Below are positions 1 through 5,146 of a DNA stretch of 5,146 nt, one piece after another. The stretch is from Bacillota bacterium (GTDB lineage: Bacteria; Bacillota; Clostridia; Lachnospirales; Lachnospiraceae), in contig JAFACO010000353.1 in the NCBI GenBank assembly GCA_023425485.1, forward strand, positions 1-5,146, read 5' to 3'. A model generated the notes under the pieces. The model saw only the letters and a program-made list of their open reading frames with translations, had not been told where the DNA came from and did no database searches. Each line of letters opens with the position of its first letter. Within the stretch, counting starts at the first letter, position 1. Both the position numbers and the translations under genes were made by a program.

Positions 1-399
1 CAATACATTTAAATTTAAATTTGATTTATTGTCATTAACCATACGTTTTATAGTTACTTTGACTTTAGCAAGTAAAACACTTAACGAATAAGGCTTTTTA
101 ATATAATCATCCCCGCCTATGTTTAAGGCGATTAACACATCATCATCACTCTGTCTGGCGCTGATAAATATAATTGGAATTTCAGACTCCTGTCGAATTT
201 TCTTACAGATGGTAAAACCACTCTCATCACCAAGATTAATATCCATTAATAACACATCTACCTTATTATCTTTCAGGAAGCTCTCACATTCCAAGGCTGT
301 TGCTACATAAGCACAGGATACATCAAACATTTCAAAATATTCACAGGTCATTTTAGATAAGTCAATTTCATCATCAACAATTAGACAGTTATAATGCAT
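1..399 (-). CDS. OmpR-type response regulator, N-terminal receiver domain (partial, runs off left edge)
   Basis: Reading leftward from ATG at 399, 133 codons stay open to the window edge, so the 3' part is missing. The translation is a CheY-like receiver domain. Visible key residues are the acidic pair D9-D10 in LIVDDE, the phospho-acceptor D53 in LLMDINL, the switch serine S80 in IFISAR, and K102-P103 in DDYIKKPY. After the domain (about residues 1-120) comes a polar Asn-rich linker (122-131), as in OmpR/PhoB proteins, whose winged-helix DNA-binding domain would then follow outside the window. The start is well set: GGAGG at 406-410 lies six bases before the ATG. The protein is presumably phosphorylated by a sensor histidine kinase and then controls transcription; the partner and targets are not visible. 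The receiver assignment is very secure. The OmpR subfamily is inferred from the GGDDYIKKPYSL style and is likely but unproven without the C-terminus. Confidence 0.9.
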   Translation of the reverse strand, partial: MHYNCLIVDDEIDLSKMTCEYFEMFDVSCAYVATALECESFLKDNKVDVLLMDINLGDESGFTICKKIRQESEIPIIFISARQSDDDVLIALNIGGDDYIKKPYSLSVLLAKVKVTIKRMVNDNKSNLNLNVL

Positions 400-494
400 G
401 GATAACCTCCTTAAAGTTTCATATCATTTTTACTCCAACTAATAGTTTTATAAATAAAATTACAATCCTATTAGGATAACTGATTTTATATAAG

Positions 495-523
495 ATTTTA
501 CACTATCCTGTCCTTAATAACAA
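495..523 (-). promoter_or_regulatory. Candidate sigma-A promoter for the response regulator
   Basis: On the minus strand TTGTTA (518-523) is followed after 17 bases by TAAAAT (495-500). These match the -35 and -10 consensus at four and five of six positions with ideal spacing. It lies in the gap between the YitT gene and the response regulator and would give a leader of roughly 90 bases. In such AT-rich DNA matches of this quality arise by chance, so this is only a candidate. Confidence 0.25.
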
Positions 524-539
524 TGTTTAGGACCATTTT

Positions 540-1373
540 TTAATCCAGTTCAAAACCCCTGCCTAAAAGTGATGCACTTTGAGTTGCATAAACAAAACTA
601 TCATCTTGTAAGTTTTTAACATAATCTTTTACTAACACTAATTCTTGTTTATTTACAACAGTTTGAATCAACATCTTTTTCTTAACGTTTGAAGTGTCCA
701 TACCCTGAATAAAGGTAACACCACGTTTTAAATCATTTCTAATATACTGGGTAATATCCAAATACTGATCGGACATAATACTAACATTGTAATACTTTTT
801 ACCGCCAATCATAACATAATCCGTGACATAGCTTTGAATATAGTTACTAATAAAGGAATAAACGATTAATGTTAAATTACCATACAAAATGGAGGAAAAG
901 ATAATTGCTGAATTCAGCACAAGGAAATAGGTACCAACGGTAATTCCTCGTTTTTCCTTAAGATACATTCCTATGATAGCTTCAGGGCCATTGGACATAC
1001 GTTGTCTCATGATAATGCCTACTGCAGCACCTAATATGATTCCTCCTGCCACTGCTGCAATGATAGGGTCCGTTTTGAAGGGTGGAACTATTTTATCTAT
1101 AATTCCTAGATAAAAGGTAAAAATATAGAAGCTGAAGGCAGCAAAAAAGATTTGAATTTTATCATATCGAAAGAAAGACCATATAAAAACTGGCAGTGCC
1201 ATTAGAAACAGCATGACTTGAGTATTCATACCAGTTAGGTTATGAATTACAGTTGCCAGTCCTCCAAATCCAGCAGCAACCAGATCATTAGCCACCAATA
1301 TTCTGCTAAAAGCAAAGGTAGCAATAAACTGTCCAAATGCAATCCATAATAGTTTTTTAATCATTTCCTTCAC
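540..1373 (-). CDS. YitT-family integral membrane protein (YitT membrane domain plus C-terminal DUF2179)
   Basis: This 277-residue protein has the two-part layout of the YitT family. The N-terminal part holds about five hydrophobic segments (roughly residues 8-27, 35-66, 70-95, 103-121 and 147-172). It includes the Gly-rich first-loop signature ANDLVAAGFGGL and the SNGPEAI...KRGITVG stretch, equivalent to the family's GGTDI...GISVG region. The C-terminal soluble domain (about 180-277) is DUF2179-like, with IRNDLKRGVTFIQG and a final DSFVYATQSASLLGRGF. The length is usual for the family, which is widespread in Firmicutes; its transport or other function is not firmly known. The frame is open to TTG at 1388, but the preferred start is GTG at 1373, because GGAGG at 1382-1386 sits eight bases before it, whereas TTG at 1388 would lie on that same ribosome binding site. 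The gene follows a terminator and is probably monocistronic. Confidence 0.88.
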   Translation of the reverse strand: MKEMIKKLLWIAFGQFIATFAFSRILVANDLVAAGFGGLATVIHNLTGMNTQVMLFLMALPVFIWSFFRYDKIQIFFAAFSFYIFTFYLGIIDKIVPPFKTDPIIAAVAGGIILGAAVGIIMRQRMSNGPEAIIGMYLKEKRGITVGTYFLVLNSAIIFSSILYGNLTLIVYSFISNYIQSYVTDYVMIGGKKYYNVSIMSDQYLDITQYIRNDLKRGVTFIQGMDTSNVKKKMLIQTVVNKQELVLVKDYVKNLQDDSFVYATQSASLLGRGFELD

Positions 1374-1381
1374 GTCATTAT

Positions 1382-1386
1382 CCTCC
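1382..1386 (-). promoter_or_regulatory. Shine-Dalgarno site that decides the YitT-family start
   Basis: GGAGG on the minus strand lies eight bases upstream of GTG at 1373-1371 and overlaps the last base of the upstream in-frame TTG (1388-1386). It cannot serve that TTG, and no strong site precedes it. The first in-frame ATG (1364-1362) is 17 bases away, too far. An out-of-frame ATG at 1378-1376 opens only ATG-ACG-TGA, whose stop overlaps the GTG as GTGA. Confidence 0.7.
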
Positions 1387-1418
1387 AAAGTTTTCTTCTG
1401 TCTTAAGGCGCAATTCCT

Positions 1419-1447
1419 ATCTTATCATAGAAAAAGCGGTATAGCAA
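1419..1447 (-). promoter_or_regulatory. Candidate promoter for the YitT-family gene, overlapping the upstream terminator
   Basis: On the minus strand TTGCTA (1442-1447) and TAAGAT (1419-1424) are separated by 17 bases. Each matches the sigma-A consensus at four of six positions. The -35 element would lie inside the terminator hairpin of the preceding gene, and the leader would be about 40 bases. The 14-base imperfect dyad CTATGATAAGATAG covers the -10. Weak evidence; the best placed candidate in a short gap that should hold a promoter if the terminator works. Confidence 0.25.
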
Positions 1448-1463
1448 ATGCTAAACCGCTTTT
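1431..1463 (-). terminator. Intrinsic terminator of the methionine synthase-like gene
   Basis: The arms AGCGGT (1435-1440) and ACCGCT (1455-1460) pair, extended after one A-A mismatch by TAGC (1442-1445) with GCTA (1450-1453), leaving a four-base loop. On the minus strand the stem is preceded by AAA and followed by TTTTTCT, which fits a Rho-independent terminator for the gene ending at 1522. T residues also follow on the plus strand, so the element is symmetric, but no plus-strand gene uses it. Confidence 0.8.
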
Positions 1464-1521
1464 ATAATCTATCTTATAATCATCTCTTTATAATTATTTT
1501 TTCAATACTATAATCATCTAC

Positions 1522-2634
1522 TTACTTCCAGATTTCTTCTGAAATTTCTCTAACCAATTTTAATTTAGCCCACTGTTCCTCTTCGGTAAGTATATTGCCT
1601 TCCTCTGTTGAGGCAAAGCCACATTGCGGACTAAGATACAACCTTTCCAGAGGCACGTATTGCTCTGCTTCATGAATTCTTTTAATTATATTTTCTTTTT
1701 CTTCCAAGGTAGGTGATTTTGTGGTGACAAGTCCTAATACTACTTTCTTGTCTTCACTCACATATTTTAAAGGCTCAAAATCACCGGAGCGATCATCATC
1801 AAATTCTAAATAGAAGGCATTTACATTCTCTTTTGCAAAGAGGTCTTTTGCAACACGCTCGTAGCTTCCTTCACAAGCCCAAGTAGAATGAAAGTTACCA
1901 CGGCAAATATGTGTGTTTACCACTAAATCTTCTGGCTTATCTTCTAGAGCTAGATTATTAATATTGATTAATTTCTCAATAATTAGTTGTAACCCTTCCT
2001 CATCGGTTCCTAAGATAAAGCATGCATGTTCATCCACGCACACCCCCCAGGTACAATCGTCAAACTGAATATTTCTGCAACCAGCATCGTATAGCTCCTT
2101 GATAACTTTTTTATAACCATTCGCTATATCCTGATGCAGCTCCTCCTCCTTTGGATAAAATGCATCGGTACTTGCCAAGTTAGCTGGTGTAATCATCTGA
2201 AATAAAAACTGTGCCGGAGATGGAATCGTCTGTCTAGCCACGGTATTCTCATCTTCAAATTGCTTTACGAACTTAAAATGCTCTACAAACGGATGATCTT
2301 CAACAGATACCTTACCTGTTAAGAAAGTATCATCAATTAAAGCTGGTTCACCGTGAAATGGAATTCCTTCCTTTGTTTTTTCATGGCCTACACCGTTAAA
2401 GGCCCACATAAAATCCAAATGCCAGGAACTTCTTCTAAACTCTCCATCCGTTATTACGCTAAGACCAGCTGCTTTTTGCTTTGAGATTAAATCTGTAATT
2501 GCTTTATCTTCTACCGCCTTCAGTTCTTCCCTTGTTATTTTACCTTGTGCAAATTCACTTCTTGCCTGCTTTAAATATTCAGGTCTCAAAAAACTTCCCA
2601 CAATGTCAAATCTAAAAGGTGCATTCTTACTCAT
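1522..2634 (-). CDS. Cobalamin-independent methionine synthase-like protein, YxjG/YxjH type (MetE catalytic-domain homolog)
   Basis: This 370-residue protein resembles the C-terminal catalytic barrel of MetE without MetE's N-terminal duplicated barrel, as in the short YxjG/YxjH proteins of Bacillus. Recognisable parts are VGSFLRP (12-18), DGEFRR (63-68), the PSPAQF stretch (138-143), IQFDDCTWG (189-197) and the zinc-site elements THIC (H242, C244), LEFDDDRSG (E277) and SPQCGFAS (C338). These align with MetE's His, Cys, Glu and Cys zinc ligands, so homocysteine thiolate activation is likely retained. The methyl donor cannot be read from the sequence: methyl-folate polyglutamate is the MetE donor, but short homologs may use another. 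The start is firm: GAGGAG at 2643-2648 lies eight bases before the ATG. The gene is flanked by terminators on both sides and looks monocistronic. Cytosolic. Family assignment is very secure; exact reaction is inferred. Confidence 0.92.
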   Translation of the reverse strand: MSKNAPFRFDIVGSFLRPEYLKQARSEFAQGKITREELKAVEDKAITDLISKQKAAGLSVITDGEFRRSSWHLDFMWAFNGVGHEKTKEGIPFHGEPALIDDTFLTGKVSVEDHPFVEHFKFVKQFEDENTVARQTIPSPAQFLFQMITPANLASTDAFYPKEEELHQDIANGYKKVIKELYDAGCRNIQFDDCTWGVCVDEHACFILGTDEEGLQLIIEKLININNLALEDKPEDLVVNTHICRGNFHSTWACEGSYERVAKDLFAKENVNAFYLEFDDDRSGDFEPLKYVSEDKKVVLGLVTTKSPTLEEKENIIKRIHEAEQYVPLERLYLSPQCGFASTEEGNILTEEEQWAKLKLVREISEEIWK

Positions 2635-2671
2635 ACTCTTATCTCCTCATCCATCAATTTTAATTTCTTTG

Positions 2672-2748
2672 TTACTAATTTCCTTCATGCGTTTCTTATT
2701 CAAGAATTAATTCTACACTGATTTTTTACTAATTTCTCTTTACTAATT
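2672..2748. repeat. Three direct copies of TTACTAATT in the methionine synthase-like leader
   Basis: The nonamer TTACTAATT occurs at 2672-2680, 2726-2734 and 2740-2748 on the plus strand (AATTAGTAA in the sense of the gene). The first two copies continue as TTACTAATTTC. They lie 38 to 114 bases upstream of the ATG. They could be operator half-sites or a by-product of AT-rich composition. Confidence 0.35.
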
Positions 2749-2750
2749 AA

Positions 2751-2771
2751 TACTTATGTTATTTATTTCTT
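2751..2771. repeat. Direct repeat, copy 1, TACTTATGTTATTTATTTCTT
   Basis: A 21-base stretch beginning TACTTATGTTATTT recurs at 2901-2922 with a single extra T as the only difference. The two copies are 150 bases apart and lie on either side of the kinase terminator. Confidence 0.6.
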
Positions 2772-2863
2772 CAATTCTTTTATGTACTTGGATTTATTAA
2801 TCCCCTTTATATTTTATAGTTGTAGTATATTTTATTTTTTACTTATTGAAAAATACATAAAAA

Positions 2864-2902
2864 TATGGGTTTGATATAGTTTTAAGCTATACCAAACCCA
2901 TA
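2864..2902 (-). terminator. Intrinsic terminator of the sugar kinase gene
   Basis: Arms at 2864-2879 and 2887-2902 form a 16-bp stem around a seven-base loop. The one non-Watson-Crick position is A-C if read on the plus strand but G-U if transcribed from the minus strand, so the structure is perfect only in the direction of the kinase. The minus-strand stem is followed by ATTTTTATGTATTTTT. It lies about 56 bases after the kinase stop codon. Confidence 0.85.
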
Positions 2903-2922
2903 CTTATGTTATTTTATTTCTT
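2901..2922. repeat. Direct repeat, copy 2
   Basis: Second copy of the element at 2751-2771, with one inserted T. It abuts and overlaps by two bases the promoter-proximal arm of the kinase terminator, whereas copy 1 lies about 90 bases beyond its T-tract. Confidence 0.6.
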
Positions 2923-2958
2923 TTAACGCTTACGTTTGAAGTTATATCTCCTTCGATT

Positions 2959-4566
2959 TTACTTTAAAGCATCAACTGCAGCTCTCTCAACTGCCAGACC
3001 TTTTTTATAGAGTGCCATGAATTGTTCAAATCCTTGTACATCTTTCTGATCTGGTTCCATTTTTAAGCTTGGCATATCTGCAAATACTTTATTATTTAGA
3101 TAATCATCTAAGGTTTCCGCCTCTGCCTTATTTGCCATATAGGAAGCAAGAATTGCAATTCCCCAGGCTCCACCTTCACCTGCAGTCTCCATTACACTAA
3201 CCGGAACATTAATAGCAGCAGCCATAATTTTTTGACCAACACCTTTTGTTTTAAATAAGCCGCCATGACCTAGGATTTCATCCAGTTCAACGCCTTCTTT
3301 CTTCAAAAGAATGTCAAGACCAATTTTTAATGCTCCAAGTGAGGTATATAGATGTGTTCTCATAAAATTAGCAAGATTGAATTTACTTTCAGCAGAACGC
3401 ACAAAAAGCGGTCTGCCTTCTTCAAAGCCTGTGATATGCTCTCCTGAAAGATATCCGTAGGATAATAACCCTCCACAGTCTGAATCACCTTGCAGTGCCT
3501 GAGTATAAAGTAGTTCATATAATCTATTTGTATCAACAGGTGCTCCAAGAATTTTTGAAAACTCATCAAATAAGGAAACCCAAGCATTTAAATCGGAAGA
3601 ACAATTGTTAGAATGAGCCATAGCAACAAGACTTCCGCTTGGGGTAGTTACTAAATCAATCTCATGATAAACCTTAGACAACTCTCTTTCTAGCACAATC
3701 ATAGCAAAAACACTGGTTCCTGCTGATACATTACCGGTACGTTTTGCAACACTATTGGTAGCTACCATGCCTGTTCCTGCATCACCTTCAGGCGGGCATA
3801 ATGGAATACCGGCTTTTAGTTCGCCTGTAATATCCAGAAGTTTAGCTCCTTCCTCGGATAATTCACCAGCACTTTCTCCTGCTACTAATACTTTAGGCAT
3901 TACTTCTTCCAGCTTCCAGGAAAGCTTTTCTGCTTCAATTTGCTGGTTGAATTTCTCTATCATATGAGTATTAAAGCTATTCGTACTAAGATCGATTGGG
4001 AACATACCGGAGGCTTCACCAACACCTAATACCTTCTGACCAGTTAACTTCCAATGGATATAGCCTGCCACTGTCGTAAAAAATGCCACATCCTTTACAT
4101 GGGATTCTTTATTTAAAATTGCCTGATAAAGATGTGCAATGCTCCATCTCTGTGGAATATTGTATTGAAATAACTCTGTTAAAATCCCAGAGGCTTGTTC
4201 CGTTATTGTATTTCTCCAGGTTCGGAAAGGTACCAGAAGCTCTCCTTTCTGGTCAAAAGCCATATATCCATGCATCATACCACTAAAGCCAATGGCTTTA
4301 ATCTTTTGAAGCTTCACTTCGTACTTCTGCTGAACTGCTTCCGCCATGGAGCGATAACTATTCTGTACTCCTGTCCAGATATCTTCCAAACTATAAGTCC
4401 AAACATTATCTATGTAACTATTTTCCCAATCGTGACTGCCAGATGCAATCGCCTCATGATTTTCATCAATTAATACCGCTTTAATTCTGGTAGATCCCAG
4501 CTCGATACCTAATACAGCATTTCCAGCTAAAATCGTTTTTTTAACATCGTTTATAGAAAGACTCAT
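2959..4566 (-). CDS. araK: FGGY-family pentulose kinase, probable L-ribulokinase (AraK type)
   Basis: This 535-residue cytosolic kinase has both FGGY actin-like domains. Domain I starts with the phosphate loop LGIELGSTRIKAVLID (19-34), has the sugar-contacting FSGMMHG (94-100, compare GQMHG of xylulokinases), RTWRNT (115-120) and ends near the likely catalytic base D262 in PPEGDAGTGM. Domain II has GNVSAGTSVFAMI (278-290), GHGGLF (433-438) and the nucleotide-site ETAGEGGAWG (460-469). It is unlike classical AraB and would be labelled xylulokinase by many pipelines. The neighbouring araD upstream points to phosphorylation of L-ribulose to L-ribulose 5-phosphate, as reported for the non-orthologous ribulokinase AraK of Clostridium acetobutylicum; D-xylulose remains an alternative substrate. 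The start is clear: AAGGAGGT at 4571-4578 precedes the ATG by five bases from GGAGG. A large inverted repeat lies just before that site. The family is certain; substrate and symbol are inferred. Confidence 0.88.
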   Translation of the reverse strand: MSLSINDVKKTILAGNAVLGIELGSTRIKAVLIDENHEAIASGSHDWENSYIDNVWTYSLEDIWTGVQNSYRSMAEAVQQKYEVKLQKIKAIGFSGMMHGYMAFDQKGELLVPFRTWRNTITEQASGILTELFQYNIPQRWSIAHLYQAILNKESHVKDVAFFTTVAGYIHWKLTGQKVLGVGEASGMFPIDLSTNSFNTHMIEKFNQQIEAEKLSWKLEEVMPKVLVAGESAGELSEEGAKLLDITGELKAGIPLCPPEGDAGTGMVATNSVAKRTGNVSAGTSVFAMIVLERELSKVYHEIDLVTTPSGSLVAMAHSNNCSSDLNAWVSLFDEFSKILGAPVDTNRLYELLYTQALQGDSDCGGLLSYGYLSGEHITGFEEGRPLFVRSAESKFNLANFMRTHLYTSLGALKIGLDILLKKEGVELDEILGHGGLFKTKGVGQKIMAAAINVPVSVMETAGEGGAWGIAILASYMANKAEAETLDDYLNNKVFADMPSLKMEPDQKDVQGFEQFMALYKKGLAVERAAVDALK

Positions 4567-4586
4567 GAATACCTCCTTAATAGATA

Positions 4587-4644
4587 GAAAGGTAATTGTA
4601 AAACTGTATGCATATTATGACCTTCAGTTTAACAATTACCTTTC
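4587..4644. repeat. 20-bp near-perfect inverted repeat in the kinase leader
   Basis: GAAAGGTAATTGTAAAACTG (4587-4606) and its inverted partner (4625-4644) match at 19 of 20 positions around an 18-base spacer. The outer 13 bases of each arm pair without a break. In the kinase mRNA the hairpin would end eight bases before AAGGAGGT. There is no T-tract after it in either direction, so it is not a standard terminator. It may be a DNA operator, or an RNA hairpin affecting stability or translation. Confidence 0.8.
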
Positions 4645-4656
4645 GTACATCCACAT

Positions 4657-4687
4657 TTTATAATTTAAATTGTTCATAAAGTGCCAA
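4657..4687 (-). promoter_or_regulatory. Candidate internal promoter for the kinase gene
   Basis: On the minus strand TTGGCA (4682-4687, five of six to consensus) is followed after 19 bases by TATAAA (4657-4662, five of six). The spacing is two bases longer than ideal. The predicted start falls just ahead of the 20-bp inverted repeat, which would then sit at the start of the transcript or over the initiation region. The -35 overlaps the T-run of the hairpin at 4699-4726. Confidence 0.35.
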
Positions 4688-4726
4688 AAAACTTTAATGA
4701 TGAATGTATAGGTACACATATTCATC
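4686..4726 (-). terminator. Weak terminator-like hairpin after araD
   Basis: GATGAAT and ATTCATC (4720-4726 and 4699-4705) pair, extended after a two-base bulge by four pairs including one G-U, leaving a small loop. A run of six T follows on the minus strand, but seven bases beyond the stem. The stem is AT-rich. It could end some araD transcripts or act as an attenuator between araD and the kinase, yet it is below the usual standard for an intrinsic terminator. Confidence 0.35.
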
Positions 4727-4767
4727 TTCACATTTGAATTGGACTTATGACCCTTTAATCAAATACA

Positions 4768-5146
4768 CTACTGGCCGTAATATGCATTTTCTCCGTGCTT
4801 ACGTAGGTAGTGCTTATCCGCAATCACCTGTGGAGCAGGCTTAATATTAGGATTTATTAGTTCTGAATAACAGGACATTTTTGCAAGTTCTTCTAAGACA
4901 ACTGCATTATGTACTGCTTCATGTGCATCCTTACCCCAAGTGAAAGGTCCATGATTGGTACATAAAATCCCTGGCATGCTTTTGGGTTTTATATTGCCTT
5001 TCTCCAAGGTTTCAATAATAACCAGCCCTGTATTCTTTTCATATTCTGTATTGATTTCTTCCTCTGTAAGGCTTCTGGCACATGGAATTGGTCCATAGAA
5101 ATAATCCGCATGAGTTGTTCCATAAAGCGGGATACTTCTACCTGCC
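4768..5146 (-). CDS. araD: L-ribulose-5-phosphate 4-epimerase, C-terminal part (runs off right edge)
   Basis: The frame is open from the right edge to TAG at 4768 and gives 125 residues. They match the last part of AraD closely and without gaps against the E. coli protein (231 residues) as I recall it, so about 106 N-terminal residues are outside the window. AraD is a class II aldolase-fold, metal-dependent enzyme converting L-ribulose 5-phosphate to D-xylulose 5-phosphate. Seen here are GTTHADYFYG with the counterpart of D120, EYE with that of E142, TNHGPFTWGK with the third zinc histidine (H171), DKHYLRKHG with H218, and the terminal AYYGQ with Y229. The first two zinc histidines (H95, H97) would be in the missing part. 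No sign of damage. It precedes the sugar kinase by 201 bases, including its stop codon, in the same direction, consistent with an arabinose cluster whose other genes lie to the right. Confidence 0.96.
   Translation of the reverse strand, partial: AGRSIPLYGTTHADYFYGPIPCARSLTEEEINTEYEKNTGLVIIETLEKGNIKPKSMPGILCTNHGPFTWGKDAHEAVHNAVVLEELAKMSCYSELINPNIKPAPQVIADKHYLRKHGENAYYGQ

Larger units (their letters stand above)
2635..2958. other. Gene-free AT-rich gap of 324 bases between kinase and methionine synthase-like gene
   Basis: No convincing gene lies here. On the minus strand it begins with an ORF-less ribosome-site-like AAGGAGATATA (2943-2953), then the kinase terminator (2864-2902), then about 220 bases of leader and promoter DNA for the methionine synthase-like gene. 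Possible -10 elements include TATACT (2825-2830) and TATTAA (near 2749), but no single promoter stands out. The leader also has a 12-bp palindrome AGAATTAATTCT (2703-2714) and three copies of TTACTAATT (2672, 2726, 2740 on the plus strand). I saw no S-box or T-box signature, although relatives of this gene in Bacillus are S-box controlled. Confidence 0.6.

Noticed and set aside
1..30. Repeated TTTAAATTT palindromes at the left edge, resembling an AT-rich operator.
   Set aside because: They encode the Asn/Leu linker of the response regulator in frame and need no further explanation.
510..541. Hairpin GTCCT/AGGAC followed by six T on the plus strand, next to the YitT-family stop codon.
   Set aside because: No plus-strand gene ends here. 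In the minus-strand direction the stem is weak and no T-tract follows, so it is not a good terminator for the YitT-family gene.
2647..2688. A 13-codon minus-strand frame (MKEISNKEIKIDG) whose TGA precedes the ribosome binding site of the methionine synthase-like gene, in the same frame.
   Set aside because: No ribosome binding site and no methionine or cysteine run that would suggest attenuation; likely chance.
3360..3587. Minus-strand frame of 75 codons inside the kinase in another frame.
   Set aside because: Wholly nested within the conserved FGGY C-terminal domain; no independent support.
4195..4473. Plus-strand open frame of 92 codons opposite the kinase, along with shorter ones at 3755-3967, 4083-4286 and 119-310.
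   Set aside because: They lie antisense within clearly coding minus-strand genes, have no ribosome binding sites or recognisable domains, and are shadows.
4636..4725. A 29-codon open frame on the minus strand between araD and the kinase, beginning MNMCTY.
   Set aside because: It has only a weak GTGAAG ahead of its ATG, contains the hairpin and promoter elements, and has no recognisable leader-peptide pattern.
4699..4726. Possible AraR operator, because GTA and TAC halves occur in TGTATAGGTACACA.
   Set aside because: The halves are spaced four bases apart, not two as in the Bacillus subtilis AraR box as I remember it, and the AT-rich flanks do not match well.

Overview
This AT-rich window looks like chromosomal DNA of a low-GC anaerobic Firmicute, most likely of the Lachnospiraceae / Clostridium cluster XIVa type. 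That placement is inferred from base composition, strong AAGGAGG-type ribosome binding sites, a YitT-family protein, a short MetE-like protein, and a kinase plus epimerase pair of clostridial pentose type. No single marker gene proves it. All five genes are on the minus strand, so transcription runs from right to left. The two genes at the window ends are cut by the edges.

Layout in transcription order. (1) 5146-4768 is the C-terminal half of AraD, L-ribulose-5-phosphate 4-epimerase. (2) The 197-base gap to the next gene holds a weak terminator-like hairpin, a candidate promoter and a near-perfect 20-bp inverted repeat just ahead of the next ribosome binding site. (3) 4566-2959 is a 535-residue FGGY sugar kinase, probably the ribulokinase of the AraK type rather than classical AraB. 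(4) A good intrinsic terminator follows at 2864-2902, inside a 324-base gene-free gap that also carries short direct repeats and must contain the next promoter. (5) 2634-1522 is a 370-residue cobalamin-independent methionine synthase-like protein of the YxjG/YxjH type, followed by an intrinsic terminator at 1431-1463. (6) 1373-540 is a YitT-family membrane protein that probably starts at GTG. (7) 399-1 is the receiver domain of an OmpR-type response regulator whose DNA-binding domain lies beyond the left edge.

Functionally, araD and the kinase form the lower part of L-arabinose catabolism: L-ribulose is phosphorylated and then epimerised to D-xylulose 5-phosphate. The isomerase AraA and any regulator or transporter would lie to the right. 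The methionine synthase-like gene, the YitT-like gene and the response regulator appear to be separate transcription units with no visible link to arabinose.

Nothing here is clearly a new biological system; the genes belong to known families. The most unusual features are non-coding: the long inverted repeat in front of the kinase, the overlap of terminator and promoter elements in two gaps, and the repeats around the kinase terminator.
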